Notes: generated by a model from the sequence alone, not told the origin. Positions 55,004 to 64,000 are shown, counted from the stretch's first letter. The stretch: DNA of 64,000 bases from an uncultured Schlesneria sp. (GCA_903840265.1 CAIMFH010000109.1:106837-170836), one strand, 5' to 3'. A program made the numbers and translations.

Positions 55004-56647
55004 ATGGCATGCCAGTTGATGAATCCCCCTTTGTGCCCTGAGATGCGCTCGTCTGCGAGTCCCCCTTCGCTCGTCGTTCCACGACAGCACGAGTCCGTGC
55101 TGGTCGTGCCGTGCGCCGACGACTTGCCTGACCTCATCCTGGCCAATTCACAAAGACTTTCTTCAACCGACAGTACTGTCGACGGAACCTCGTTCCAGCA
55201 ACTCCGTGATGAAGCCCGCGAGGCCGTCATCGCGGAAGCAGTGGGCTATACGTCGTCCTTAATTAATGACGACATCACAGTCGATCGACAGTCACCACTG
55301 GTCGTTACCGGACATCAACCCGAACTCTTCCACATTGGTGTGTGGGCGAAGAACTTCGCGGCCGCAGGGTTGTCGCGACAGACTCGCGGCCTGGCACTCA
55401 ATCTGATCGTCGACAACGACACGCTCGGCAGTACTCGGATTCGAGTCCCGGTTTCTAAGGGGGCTATGCCATCTCTCGAATCGATCCCGTTCGACGCAGC
55501 GCAGCTCGAGCAACCTTGGGAAGAAGCGGCGATTGCAGATCGGGCTTATTTTGAGGCATTTGGCGAACAGGTCCGATCCAGTATCCGGCAGAACTGGAAC
55601 TATGAACCACTCATTGCATCGGGTTGGCCGGCCGCGATTCGACAATCGCGCACGACCAGTCGCCTGAGCGATTGTCTGGTCGCAGCTCGCGTGGCGGTTG
55701 AGCGTGCGCATGGACTACAAAACCTGGAACTGCCGATGTCGCGCGTTTGCTCGACGCGACCGTTTGGCGTGTTCGCGGCATCGGTGCTCAGGCATTTGCC
55801 GCGATTTCACGCGATCTACAATGAAGCTGTTCGCGACTATCGGCAACTTCATCATCTGCGGAGCACAACGCATCCCGTCCCGGAATTGATCGCCGACGGC
55901 GGCTGGTTGGAAGCACCGTTCTGGGTCTGGCGAGCAGGGGGCAAGCGACGTGAACGTCCGGTCGCTCGGCAAGTCGGCTCCGAAATCCACTTGCGGGATA
56001 GCACGGGAGTCTTTGCGCGACTCCCACTAACAGGCAACTCAGCCGCCGACATCATTTCAGGGCTTGGATCACAGGGGATCCGGTTCCGAACGCGAGCTCT
56101 CACGACGACCATGTTCGCGCGGTTGTTCCTGGCAGACCTGTTCATCCACGGCATCGGTGGAGCCAAGTACGATGCGATGACCGACCAGATCTGTCAGCGT
56201 TTTTTCGGAATCCAAGCTCCCCCATTCGCGACAGTCACTGCGACTGCGTTCTTGCCTCTCGGGACAGAGTTCCCGCACGCCGACTACGATCTCCGTGGTA
56301 TCCAGCAACGCCTGCGGGATACGCGTTACAACCCAGATCGACTGCTGGACGCCGCCAAAGAAAGTCGTGTTGGCAGCTTGATCGCTGATAAAAATCGAAT
56401 CATCAATGAGTTGAAATCGCGTCGGCCGACAAAGTCTGAACATCGGCAACTGACCGACTTGAATGAATTGATGAGTGCAGAGCTGACGAATGTGGTCACA
56501 GAATTGCAGTCTGAACGAGATCAGGTTCGCTACCAACTTAAGGCGAATTCGGTACTGCGAGACCGCGAGTTTTCGTGGGGACTCTACCCCGAAGAAACGC
56601 TGATTCGCTTTTTCAGCCGCGAGTTTCTGCCAGAGATACCTTTGTAG
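55004..56647 (+). CDS. Large unknown protein coupled to the GT2 gene (BshC-like features)
   Basis: 547 residues from ATG 55004, one base after the GT2 stop. No signal peptide. VVTGHQPELFHIGVWAKNFA and LALNLIVDNDTLGS, followed ~340 residues later by DLFIHGIGGAKYD and DQICQRFFGI, give it a Rossmann-like feel reminiscent of bacillithiol synthase BshC (GQQAGLLTGPLY-type loop). It lacks the BshC coiled coil in an obvious form. The C-terminal third is helical with many charged residues. I infer a carbohydrate or thiol-linked role from its coupling to GT2, but this is not proven. Confidence 0.55.
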   Translation: MACQLMNPPLCPEMRSSASPPSLVVPRQHESVLVVPCADDLPDLILANSQRLSSTDSTVDGTSFQQLRDEAREAVIAEAVGYTSSLINDDITVDRQSPLVVTGHQPELFHIGVWAKNFAAAGLSRQTRGLALNLIVDNDTLGSTRIRVPVSKGAMPSLESIPFDAAQLEQPWEEAAIADRAYFEAFGEQVRSSIRQNWNYEPLIASGWPAAIRQSRTTSRLSDCLVAARVAVERAHGLQNLELPMSRVCSTRPFGVFAASVLRHLPRFHAIYNEAVRDYRQLHHLRSTTHPVPELIADGGWLEAPFWVWRAGGKRRERPVARQVGSEIHLRDSTGVFARLPLTGNSAADIISGLGSQGIRFRTRALTTTMFARLFLADLFIHGIGGAKYDAMTDQICQRFFGIQAPPFATVTATAFLPLGTEFPHADYDLRGIQQRLRDTRYNPDRLLDAAKESRVGSLIADKNRIINELKSRRPTKSEHRQLTDLNELMSAELTNVVTELQSERDQVRYQLKANSVLRDREFSWGLYPEETLIRFFSREFLPEIPL

Positions 56648-56726
56648 TTCGCCCGCGCCATTCCGCAGCATCAAACCTCTGCAGCATGCCCCCGCTTAGA
56701 GCACTTTCGTGCCACCCAAACCTTCT

Positions 56727-57245
56727 TCAGATGGTACACAACACAAAAGCCGTCATCGACTGCTTGGCCCCGAATTCTTTCTCGGCGTATTTTAACCGCA
56801 GTTCAGATGTCTGAATGGCGTCCGCAATCAGGCCTTTCGCTGACTGCCAGCTTGCCCGAGATCCAAGAAGGCTGAGTCGTGTCGCATTCACGTCGGCCTT
56901 TTGGTCGGGAAACCTCGCTAATTCGAGCACCACCAACTCGCGTTGCTTTGAGACCATGATCACCTCGGCGTATTCTTGCTCGCTGGCGAGTTGTATTTCT
57001 TCATCAAACAACCGCTGATGCTCACCGAGGAGTTTATCTCGATCACTGGTCTGCCGCTGCTTTCCAGAGTTCGCACGGCCAGGTTCCTGCGCCGTGGCTA
57101 CAAGCAGCGACGTCATACAAATCGCAACCGCAGCTGCGATCCTCGACCAGAACTGCCTGCGGATGAAGGAATTGTTGGGAACACGGAATTGGCAGAGGGA
57201 GTGCCGTTGAGACAAGAAAGGCTCCGACAAGTGAGACCTATTCAT
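56727..57245 (-). CDS. Secreted hypothetical protein, coiled-coil
   Basis: 172 residues from ATG 57245. An N-terminal leader with the hydrophobic segment RIAAAVAICMTSLLVATAQE, followed by charged helices (DRDKLLGEHQRLFDEEIQLA, ASWQSAKGLIADAIQTSELR). The leader before the hydrophobic core is unusually long (~30 residues). No domain recognised. Convergent with the 55004 gene, about 80 bases apart. Confidence 0.55.
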   Translation of the reverse strand: MNRSHLSEPFLSQRHSLCQFRVPNNSFIRRQFWSRIAAAVAICMTSLLVATAQEPGRANSGKQRQTSDRDKLLGEHQRLFDEEIQLASEQEYAEVIMVSKQRELVVLELARFPDQKADVNATRLSLLGSRASWQSAKGLIADAIQTSELRLKYAEKEFGAKQSMTAFVLCTI

Positions 57246-57768
57246 ACTCTGATCACAAAACAATATGGCAACCTGATCATTCCAAATCTATTGCCAGTGC
57301 ATCGCCGTGACGGGGCATGTGCCGAATGGGAAATTTGGTTGGCTACCTGAATTCGATGCGAGAAGACGCACAGTTGCTGCTGTCTGATGTCGCTCCCCAT
57401 GCCAGGCGAGTTAAAACCCTATCCATGACACTCTGAGGTAATGTGCATACCAAGCGTGGAGTGCGTTGACTTCATCTGCCGCACCGTTATTCTAGTGTTT
57501 GTTTTTGAACCGTTTCATACTGCGACCGGATTCATCGCAAGTTGAGAACAACCCTGGGGTTCTGATTTTGTCTGCACCGGCCAGTTCTGTCAGACCACCA
57601 TTTTGCCTGCTTGATGCAATTTGCTCCGTAATCTGAATGAGGCAGCGAACAGCCCCAGTATTCGATTTTCGTATCGTCGATTGCAGCCGATTTAACAACT
57701 GAATGTGTATGCCCCGAGGGGCTGTGTCTAGTGTTTATATAATTCACTGACAATTTGTGCGCAGGAAT
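57246..57768. other. Intergenic region with one possible promoter
   Basis: About 520 bases. TTGACT at 57466-57471 and TATTCT at 57488-57493 with a 16-base spacer resemble a sigma-70 promoter pointing to the 57769 gene, 275 bases away. No gene, RNA or repeat recognised in the rest. Confidence 0.35.
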
Positions 57769-58632
57769 ATGGCGACTCGCTGGTATTGGCGTGTGAGTGA
57801 ATTGGAGATGGGACCAGTTTCGTTTTTGGAACTGACGACCATGGTTCGAGAGCATCTCTTAAATGAAGATGATCTTGTCCGGCCGGAATATTCCAAGGAC
57901 TGGCAGGCAACAGACTCTGTTGTCGGTCTCTACTACATGGCCTCGCGAATTCCGGTTGCGCGACCTCCAGCAGTTCGTACAGAGGTTGTTCAAGAACTTG
58001 CGGTCGAAGGTGGTGGTGACGATTTAATTGACCTGATCGAGTTGGCCGAAGAATGGGTGGCACCGGCGGATTCAAATCGAATACCATCTGACGGCCTGTC
58101 CAGACGAATTGACTTGGGAGCAAATATCGGTGTAGCGGCCAGTTCCAAATATCCAACCATCACTCCTTGGGAAGCGATTGTCGCATCCACAGTTTCTACA
58201 AGCAAAACATTCGTTCGCCGGAGTTGGTTCTTCTCGGTATTGGCCAACCGGAAATTTCTCGTAGCCGTTTTCGGGACAGTCACCCTGCTGGGTGGTTGGT
58301 CGTTTTCTGTGAATCATCGTTCAGCAGACAATCAACGATACCTCGCGCTCAGTGAGATTCTAAATGAGATTCGCCAGCAACGACGCCAGTCCCCCTCCGA
58401 TTTTCGCGTCACGCGTTTTAAGATCGAAGCGATCATTCGCGACTACCCCGAGCAGATTAGCAGAGAAGGGGCAAGCCGCAATGACGTCATCAAGCAGAAC
58501 CTCCTATTTGCGTCGCGCGACTTTCTGCCTGCGATGATGAAGACAGATTTATCGCATCAATCGTCGGCGGAGCAACATCTTACAGTGAGCTTGGATGAGG
58601 TAGGACGCGCTCTGGGAATTCAGCAGCCCTAA
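57769..58632 (+). CDS. GYF_2/DUF4339-domain membrane protein
   Basis: 287 residues from ATG 57769 (GTG 57757 possible). The first ~55 residues match the GYF_2 pattern: WYWRVSELEMGPVSFLELT, then LLNEDDLVRPEYSKDWQA. A membrane helix lies near residues 160-185 (FLVAVFGTVTLLGGWSFSV), followed by a ~100-residue helical external part. The domain usually binds proline-rich partners or regulates a neighbour. It lies about 40 bases before a DUF1559 gene, so co-transcription is possible. Confidence 0.72.
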   Translation: MATRWYWRVSELEMGPVSFLELTTMVREHLLNEDDLVRPEYSKDWQATDSVVGLYYMASRIPVARPPAVRTEVVQELAVEGGGDDLIDLIELAEEWVAPADSNRIPSDGLSRRIDLGANIGVAASSKYPTITPWEAIVASTVSTSKTFVRRSWFFSVLANRKFLVAVFGTVTLLGGWSFSVNHRSADNQRYLALSEILNEIRQQRRQSPSDFRVTRFKIEAIIRDYPEQISREGASRNDVIKQNLLFASRDFLPAMMKTDLSHQSSAEQHLTVSLDEVGRALGIQQP

Positions 58633-58672
58633 GTTGGATCAGCTTTTCATCCGATAGCGGATCGGCCCGACC

Positions 58673-59761
58673 ATGGAGAAACGAACAAATAATCGGACGT
58701 CGGCAACCACTGCCGTACGTGGTGCCTTTACCATGATTGAGTTGATTGTCGTTCTGGCGGTCATCGCACTTTTGGCTGCGTTACTGTTGCCTGCCGTCCA
58801 GCAATCGCGGGAATCGGCGCGGCGGATTCAATGTGTGAATAATCTTCGCCAACTCGGGCTGGCGTTGCACGCGCATGGAACTCAATTCGGGCGGTTACCT
58901 GCATTAGGTTACATGGGGTTGGATTCGAGCGGTTCTGTGGCACCGTATTTCGGGTGGACGGTAGTGATACTTCCGCATTTGGAGCAAGGAAACCGCTACC
59001 AGAAGTGGAATTTGTCTAAGCCGCTCAGTGACCCCAATAATCAAACGATTGCACTGACAACGTTGCCAGTTTTTGTTTGCCCATCCGACACTTCGACAAC
59101 TGGCAAGGGTGATTTGAGTTACGTTGCGAATGCAGGCTTGGGATGGACGATCGCGTTCAATGGAGCTAACGATTGTCCAATCGGTTTTCCACTTCTGAAT
59201 CCGCTTGATCTGAATGGCAATGGTATTCGATGTCCGACAAGTTCCGGAACCGACGGTTTTCCTTCGGATCAGGATCTGCTCGCAATGACGGGCGTTTTCT
59301 TCTTGGAAAGCACAGGTGTTCCAGGGGTCTCGCGGCATCACACGCTAGACACAATTACCGACGGATTGAGTAACACTGTACTTTTGTCCGAGAATATACG
59401 GGCCGGTGCAGACCCGCTAAACCCTCTCAGTTCCTGGGCGACGCCAGACCCATTGCGCACTGGCTTCTTTCTGACGAGTGATATCTGTCGCGGAGGAAGT
59501 TGCTCGGCAGCCAACACATCAGAAGCCGTAGCAAACGGACTAAGTGGGGGGATCAACACGGGATTGGCCCGCGCTGAAGGCGAGGCCCCCTGGCCATCAT
59601 CCAAGCATCAGGGTGGGGTCAACGTCTGCCTTGCAGATGGCAGCGTCCGGTTCCTCTCAGAGCGCGTCGCGTCGATTGTCTATTATGCAATGGTGACATC
59701 ACGTGGATCAGATATTCGGGGAGCATTGGCAGATGACCCGGGTGCTCAAGGTGATCACTAA
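58673..59761 (+). CDS. DUF1559 prepilin-like secreted protein
   Basis: 362 residues. RGAFTMIELIVVLAVIALLA is the type IV prepilin leader (Ala before Phe rather than the usual Gly), with Glu+5. LPAVQQSRESARRIQC, NNLRQLGLALHAHG and the C-terminal HQGGVNVCLADGSVRFLSE complete the DUF1559 pattern. The Gly-to-Ala change at the prepilin cleavage site is the main departure from its relative at 44070. The same fold is expected. Confidence 0.92.
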   Translation: MEKRTNNRTSATTAVRGAFTMIELIVVLAVIALLAALLLPAVQQSRESARRIQCVNNLRQLGLALHAHGTQFGRLPALGYMGLDSSGSVAPYFGWTVVILPHLEQGNRYQKWNLSKPLSDPNNQTIALTTLPVFVCPSDTSTTGKGDLSYVANAGLGWTIAFNGANDCPIGFPLLNPLDLNGNGIRCPTSSGTDGFPSDQDLLAMTGVFFLESTGVPGVSRHHTLDTITDGLSNTVLLSENIRAGADPLNPLSSWATPDPLRTGFFLTSDICRGGSCSAANTSEAVANGLSGGINTGLARAEGEAPWPSSKHQGGVNVCLADGSVRFLSERVASIVYYAMVTSRGSDIRGALADDPGAQGDH

Positions 59762-59821
59762 GAGCGTTGTGTTGTCGACTTGAATTGTTTTGTTTTCGAA
59801 TTGAAAGGTTGTTCTCAAGAG

Positions 59822-60499
59822 ATGACTAGACCTATACCAATTCTTGGATTAGCAATCCTAATCGGTAGTGCCGTTTCGACAGCATGGTGGTGGAATTCAC
59901 CGTCGCGATTTCCCATCCCGATGGGGCTGTCGACCGCACCCGTCAATACGATGCGTGCCTTGCCGCCGGACGCTCCTTCCATATCAAGCACTCCGAAAAT
60001 CAGAGCAGTCCCTATTCCGGGATTGGAGGACCTTGTTGATTGCATGTCACCGACGCTGACGGCAGATCTCAAGCAGATCGTATTTACGATGAATCGCAGC
60101 ACTCCGACAGGCTTTGATCTCTATCTTGCGACCCGGACGGGCGCCAGCGAACGGTTCGGTGCTCCAGCCTGTATTCAATCCGCTGCTGGGCCAGCAGGCG
60201 AACTGGATCCAACGCTATCTCCAAATGGCCTGGAATTGATATTCATACGCCTGGATGGCCCATCGGAACTTTGGTACGCGAATAGACCAGATCTTGAAAC
60301 CGAATTCGCGGCACCGACAAAATGGGATATCAGCCAGGCGGATGCCAGCGCAAGCTCATTCGGGGAGAAACACCACAGAGCCGTCGCCAACAGGGCAGAG
60401 TTGCGACCGTACAGTTCATCGGCCCAGCGGAAACATGCCCAAGCACCGAGCCAAGAAAACGGTACGCATATCAGGCGACCGAAGATAACATACCAGTAA
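59822..60499 (+). pseudogene. Secreted TolB-like propeller gene, 3'-truncated by a deletion
   Basis: An open frame of 225 codons. The first ~168 residues are genuine: leader PIPILGLAILIGSAVSTAWW, then DCMSPTLTADLKQIVFTMN, GFDLYLATR and LDPTLSPNGLELIFIRLDG, propeller repeats of the WD40/TolB type. Around 60325-60335 the sequence stops being a propeller and becomes the exact antisense of a truncated glycosyltransferase gene on the other strand. A normal protein of this family has three or more further blades, so most of the domain has been lost. Confidence 0.7.
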
Positions 60500-60822
60500 G
60501 TCCATCGGCCGTTCAGTTCTACAAATTGTGGCACCACGCGAAACTCCGGGCGACTCCCCGGTCGTTCGCTATACTTGGCGTTCTTGCTCCAGTCTGACTT
60601 ACACCCTAAAAGCACAGCCGGAACCGCTGCCACCAGACGGACCATTGGCGGGTTCACTCGGTAGAGCTCAAACTCCCCCAATTGCCAGTGGCTAATACCA
60701 GACGCTAGGTGGGCAACTTCATTCGCGTTTGGGCTGTGAATGAACGACGCACGCACGACGAGAACTGTATGCAATACGACCATCGCAACACCAAATGCAG
60801 ATGTCCGTTGCGGTCGAGTCAT
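60175..60822 (-). pseudogene. ArnT/PMT-like glycosyltransferase gene, 3'-truncated paralogue
   Basis: An open frame of 215 codons from ATG 60822. Its first ~165 residues run parallel to the intact 603-residue neighbour: HLASGISHWQLGEFELYRVN versus HLPAGLSHWQLGTFDLYRVN, then SDWSKNAKYS, FVELNGRWTYWYVIFGR and LYGRNSALLATALWCFSPN. After about 60330 it reads antisense into the propeller gene. The missing ~440 residues include most membrane helices, so it cannot be active. It looks like the residue of a tandem duplication. Confidence 0.75.
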
Positions 60823-60927
60823 TGAGTAGTTCCTACTGAGAAGTACAGCCGTCGATTTCTGTAGAGAGCGGAATGTCCCCCTTATGATGCTGCGGGCGGT
60901 GGAGCTAACAGAATTACGAAGCCATGA

Positions 60928-62739
60928 TCAGTCTGCAAGCCGTCTGATTGTGTCATTTAGCCGGATCTGTTTCTCGGGGGTGATGTGATAAATATAAATC
61001 GAATATCCTGCCATGTGGTCAGGGGTGAATTGCAGAAAGCATCTGTAATCCGGCCCAGTCGGCCCGTGATAGTAATAGCCAAACAGATGATTCACGCTGA
61101 TGGCGTACCATCCCGCTTTTAATTTTGGCGCGCGACTCCAGTCGCCTCGGTCGTGCAATCGGGGGATCTGTTCGAATTCGATTCCCGCCAGCCTTGGATT
61201 CAGATCTCCGAAATACGACAATCGGAGGGGGCGGACATCTGGATGGCAAGCGACAAATCGCCTCAGTTCCAGCAAGTCTTGGCCCCAATCAATATTGGAG
61301 TCCAGCAGATGATTGGGACCGCCACGCGGGCCGCCAGCCGCGAGGTTGAAATACGATATTGAGTGGGGATAGACCGATAGGCTGCCAATGATGGTTGACG
61401 CAATGCACGCCAAGCAGATGCTCCGTGGGATGACTCGATTGATTTCAACGACCGAGGCTACTTGGCTGATAAAGACGTACAAGAATGGCAGGACCGGCAA
61501 CACATAGCGAAAGTGCCTGTTGAGTCCGATCTGGCTACTGACCAGTAGGAAAACGAGCAATGGAGGAACCAATAATACGATCTGATCCTTCCATCCTGGC
61601 GAACTTTGACGCCTGATGGCCGTGGCCACCGCGGCATACGCAAACAAACATAGCGTCCCCAGGGGAATCTTGACTGCGAACGCATACAGATAATAGTGGT
61701 ACCATCCGCGAAATTTGTGGGTTCCACCCAGATAAGCCCATTTGCCTCGTTCGAAATCACCCCGCTGGATATCGATTCCTCTGAGATAATTTGCAGGTAA
61801 CGGAACAGGTATTCCACCGATCCAGTGATCCCGAAACCGATTGCCCGCTTCGAACTCAGTTGTCGCCCCCCGTAGAGACGAACTGATAAAATTGAAACTG
61901 TTCAGAGGCTGGAAGCTGCCTTCAAATCCGTAAGCCAAATTGAGTAGATAAATCCCCAACAGCAAAATGCATACGAGTTGCGTGGCACGAGGCTTGGGCT
62001 GTTCGCGCCAGGCGGTAAATCTCCAGACCATCCATAGCGCCGGCCATATGAAAAACAGAACAATCCAGGTCGACTTCGACAGTTCGGCCAGCCCCAATCC
62101 CAATCCAGACACAATGGCCGCCGTCCAAGTAGGTGCCTTGAGCCACCGCCAAAATGAGTATCCAGCAGCGACGCCGAAAACGGTCGCTCCAAGATCCGGG
62201 GTGATCATGGCGCCCCAGGCGAGAATATTCGGACAGAAGCACCAGAGGACGAGTGCAATCAGTCCGGCACAGTCACCATAAAGATCTTTTGACCAGCGAT
62301 AGCAGATCCAGCCGCCGAATATTGAAACCGGAATCTGTGCCCAACGACCGAGGGTAAAAAGCCAGAACGTCGCTGACCCATTAATCTCGACGAACCGCTC
62401 GCCTACCGTAAATTCAGCACGGTCCCAAGGGTCTTCAGAGATCGACGACCAATCTGTCTTGGGGTTCACAATCAAGAGCGGGATTGCCGCGATCATCCGC
62501 ATCAATGGCGGGTTGACGCGATATAGATCGAAGGTTCCCAATTGCCAGTGGCTCAGCCCTGCCGGAAGGTGGCCAATCTCATCAGAGACAGGGCAATTCG
62601 CCGCTGCGATCCACCCGAGAAGCAAACCATGTATTACTAGTACCAGTGCAACAATCAATCCATGGCGCGCCTTAACAGTATTGCCAAAAGCCAAATACTG
62701 CGGCAAGTGGCACTCAGACGATTCATGGATCACTTCCAT
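60928..62739 (-). CDS. ArnT/PMT-like (GT39/GT83) integral-membrane glycosyltransferase
   Basis: 603 residues, about 10-12 membrane helices. SDEIGHLPAGLSHWQLGTFD near residue 55 holds the Asp-Glu motif of the first loop, as in PMT-family enzymes. WGAMITPDLGATVFG, NPPLMRMIAAIP and LDSNIDWGQDLLELRRF are conserved blocks. It should use a polyprenyl-phosphate sugar as donor in the membrane. Its start overlaps the end of the upstream secreted-protein gene by 10 bases, and a truncated copy lies 105 bases downstream. Confidence 0.87.
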   Translation of the reverse strand: MEVIHESSECHLPQYLAFGNTVKARHGLIVALVLVIHGLLLGWIAAANCPVSDEIGHLPAGLSHWQLGTFDLYRVNPPLMRMIAAIPLLIVNPKTDWSSISEDPWDRAEFTVGERFVEINGSATFWLFTLGRWAQIPVSIFGGWICYRWSKDLYGDCAGLIALVLWCFCPNILAWGAMITPDLGATVFGVAAGYSFWRWLKAPTWTAAIVSGLGLGLAELSKSTWIVLFFIWPALWMVWRFTAWREQPKPRATQLVCILLLGIYLLNLAYGFEGSFQPLNSFNFISSSLRGATTEFEAGNRFRDHWIGGIPVPLPANYLRGIDIQRGDFERGKWAYLGGTHKFRGWYHYYLYAFAVKIPLGTLCLFAYAAVATAIRRQSSPGWKDQIVLLVPPLLVFLLVSSQIGLNRHFRYVLPVLPFLYVFISQVASVVEINRVIPRSICLACIASTIIGSLSVYPHSISYFNLAAGGPRGGPNHLLDSNIDWGQDLLELRRFVACHPDVRPLRLSYFGDLNPRLAGIEFEQIPRLHDRGDWSRAPKLKAGWYAISVNHLFGYYYHGPTGPDYRCFLQFTPDHMAGYSIYIYHITPEKQIRLNDTIRRLAD

Positions 62740-63872
62740 CGCTGGCGAACTGCAACAACCGCCAACAACACAAGAACTGCCAGATTTCCGCCAACTATCA
62801 ACATCCAGCGGGAGGAGCGCCGTTTCATCTCAGCCTTGGCCCCATCGGAGGGATTCTTATCGCGTCCTTTTGCGCCGGCTTTTTGCGATTCATTAAACCT
62901 CTTGACTGTCACTAATTGACCAAGCCGATTGTCGATCACGGCATCGGCATCAGATTGGTCGAATCCTTCCCACCCAAATAATTTATCATCTATCGGCTCG
63001 TTCAATTTTTCCCAAGTGAAATTCAGCGTCTGTCGCCAACGGGGCTGTCCAGCGAAACTGATTGTTACTTTTTTGGGAACCCATTCATCGCGAAATCTCT
63101 CAACCTCTAAGTCCACAGCCTGCTGAACGGAGCCCCAATTAGTAGAATGGAGGCTGCCATCTGGTTTATAGATCGTCGAAGCAACTTTGGTTACTTCCAG
63201 ACGCTTTGGCCAGAAGTCTTCAGCTTCACGAAAACAAATCGTCGCCCTATGAACGGGGTTCTTCTCCTCGTCGGCATATAGCCACTTGACCACTGTCTCC
63301 CCGTCTGCGCTAATGATTTCGGATACATTCGGCGCGTCCTTTTCGAAGCTTTCTACGAGTTTCGGAAGCTTCGCCGTCTCAAGCCCGAGCACATAGCATC
63401 CGCCGAGGACTCGCACGTCAAACATGTGCAGCCAGGCTGGCACCTTACCACCAGGACTTGAGATTACAATCGTAGACGCACCCCGTCCCCGCTCAGTAAG
63501 GGCGTCTTGAGTTCTTGCAAATTGGCCACCAAACCGAAACACTTCTCCCTCAGGTGTTCGAGCCGGCTCGTCGCGGTCGAATCGAACCTTCCCGCTATCA
63601 AAGTCGAAAGCACAAAACCCCTGGATCTCTCCGATGGATTCCAACACCACATCCTTGGCCCGTTTTTTCTTGGAGCCTTCTTCGTCTTCTCCCTCACCTA
63701 ACGTCGGGTTTTCTACGACTCCGCGAACCTTGGACTCTCCCAATGCGAGATGTGTGGCAGCATTTCGCGACGAATTGTGGTCCGGCTTGGTGGAAGTGAG
63801 CTGTTTAGATGAGGGCATGAGAGACTCCGTCAGAGAATCCCCCCCGCTACAAAACACGACAAATATCGCCAC
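62730..63872 (-). CDS. Unknown exported protein with C-terminal membrane anchor
   Basis: 380 residues from GTG 63872; the true start may be a few codons earlier because the hydrophobic leader (AIFVVFCSGGDS) is short and continues in frame upstream without an ATG. VVFC could be a lipobox. The middle has a LolA/DUF-type beta appearance (ASTIYKPDGSLHSTNWG, EWVPKKVTISFAGQPRW, LNFTWEKLNEPIDDKLFGWE). A C-terminal helix (WMLIVGGNLAVLVLLAVVAV) anchors it. Overlaps the glycosyltransferase start, so it is probably part of its operon. Confidence 0.7.
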   Translation of the reverse strand: MAIFVVFCSGGDSLTESLMPSSKQLTSTKPDHNSSRNAATHLALGESKVRGVVENPTLGEGEDEEGSKKKRAKDVVLESIGEIQGFCAFDFDSGKVRFDRDEPARTPEGEVFRFGGQFARTQDALTERGRGASTIVISSPGGKVPAWLHMFDVRVLGGCYVLGLETAKLPKLVESFEKDAPNVSEIISADGETVVKWLYADEEKNPVHRATICFREAEDFWPKRLEVTKVASTIYKPDGSLHSTNWGSVQQAVDLEVERFRDEWVPKKVTISFAGQPRWRQTLNFTWEKLNEPIDDKLFGWEGFDQSDADAVIDNRLGQLVTVKRFNESQKAGAKGRDKNPSDGAKAEMKRRSSRWMLIVGGNLAVLVLLAVVAVRQRWK

Positions 63873-63910
63873 AAATGGGAGATCCAGAGGAGCCCTCAGA
63901 AATGCAAATA

Positions 63911-63940
63911 CCCACGAGCCATAAAGTTATGGCTCGTGGG
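63911..63940 (-). terminator. Perfect 12-bp hairpin beside tRNA-Ser, possible terminator
   Basis: CCCACGAGCCAT at 63911-63922 and ATGGCTCGTGGG at 63929-63940 pair exactly over a six-base loop. It lies 12 bases past the 3' end of the tRNA in the minus direction. The T run after it (TATTT) is weak, so termination is likely but not certain. Confidence 0.55.
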
Positions 63941-63952
63941 CAGGCAGTCAAG

Positions 63953-64000
63953 CGGAGAGGGGGGGATTCGAACCCCCGGTGGAGTTTGACCCCCACGCCG
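63953..64000 (-). tRNA. tRNA-Ser, 3' part (cut by window edge)
   Basis: On the minus strand the sequence reads a long variable arm (GTGG...CCAC around GGTCAAACT), then the T arm GGGGGTTCGAATCCCCC, then the acceptor end CCTCTCC with discriminator G at 63953. Long variable arm plus G73 indicates serine rather than leucine. No CCA is encoded. The anticodon lies beyond the window, so the isoacceptor is unknown. Confidence 0.9.

Noticed and set aside
57532..57855. Minus-strand open frame of 107 codons
   Set aside because: Overlaps the start of the better supported GYF_2 gene and has no ribosome-binding site or recognisable domain.

Overview
The window looks like a chromosomal segment of a planctomycete (Planctomycetota, probably Planctomycetales). 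This is inferred from gene families seen in the translations: two DUF1559 prepilin-like proteins, a DUF1571 protein, planctomycete-type c-type cytochromes (one combined with a PA14 domain), membrane-anchored Ser/Thr kinases, ECF sigma/anti-sigma pairs and very large PAS-rich histidine kinases. There is no phage, plasmid, CRISPR array or intact insertion sequence. Genes lie on both strands in short operons.

Layout. 1-1256: N-terminal part of a membrane PAS sensor kinase, cut by the window edge. 1495-2804: anti-sigma factor and ECF sigma factor (TTG start). 3028-5801: Tat-type metallophosphoesterase, small cytochrome and SAM methyltransferase, with an inverted-repeat (MITE-like) element at 4042-4202. 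5802-6928: a 1.1 kb gene-poor gap. 6929-10355: recJ and a Ser/Thr kinase. 10372-14948 (minus): an SDR, a PQQ-type beta-propeller protein and an ABC exporter. 15166-19006: HExxH protein, DUF1571 protein, panC and lgt in one direction. 19180-21492: an ECF sigma pseudogene followed by an intact anti-sigma-like gene. 21632-28385: serine hydrolase, lipoprotein-like protein, membrane Ser/Thr kinase, second SDR, HNH nuclease and a SnoaL-like protein. 28453-34850: a Gly/Asn-rich TPR protein facing a 1433-residue hybrid histidine kinase.

35395-37685 is a three-gene operon of unknown membrane proteins. It is followed by asnB (37999) and an HExxH protein with a LecA-like C-terminus (40187). 41612-45119 (minus) holds GspG, GspF, a small lipoprotein and a DUF1559 protein. 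45705-50035 is a pentahaem cytochrome/PA14 protein with a beta-propeller partner. A dispersed-repeat pair sits at 50048-50180. 50210-53880 (minus) holds an RluD-type pseudouridine synthase, a TPR protein and two secreted proteins. 54202-56647 is a GT2 glycosyltransferase coupled to a large protein with faint BshC-like features. The right end has a GYF_2-like protein, a second DUF1559 protein, a deletion scar that fused two convergent genes tail to tail near 60330, an ArnT/PMT-like glycosyltransferase with an upstream secreted partner, and the 3' part of a tRNA-Ser.

Most of the content is signalling, envelope and housekeeping. The least ordinary items are the decayed sigma factor beside an intact anti-sigma gene, the tail-to-tail chimeric junction, the HExxH/LecA-like fusion, the three-gene unknown membrane operon and the GT2-coupled 547-residue protein. 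I do not see a complete new defence or mobile system. All function calls come from reading motifs in the translations, not from database searches.
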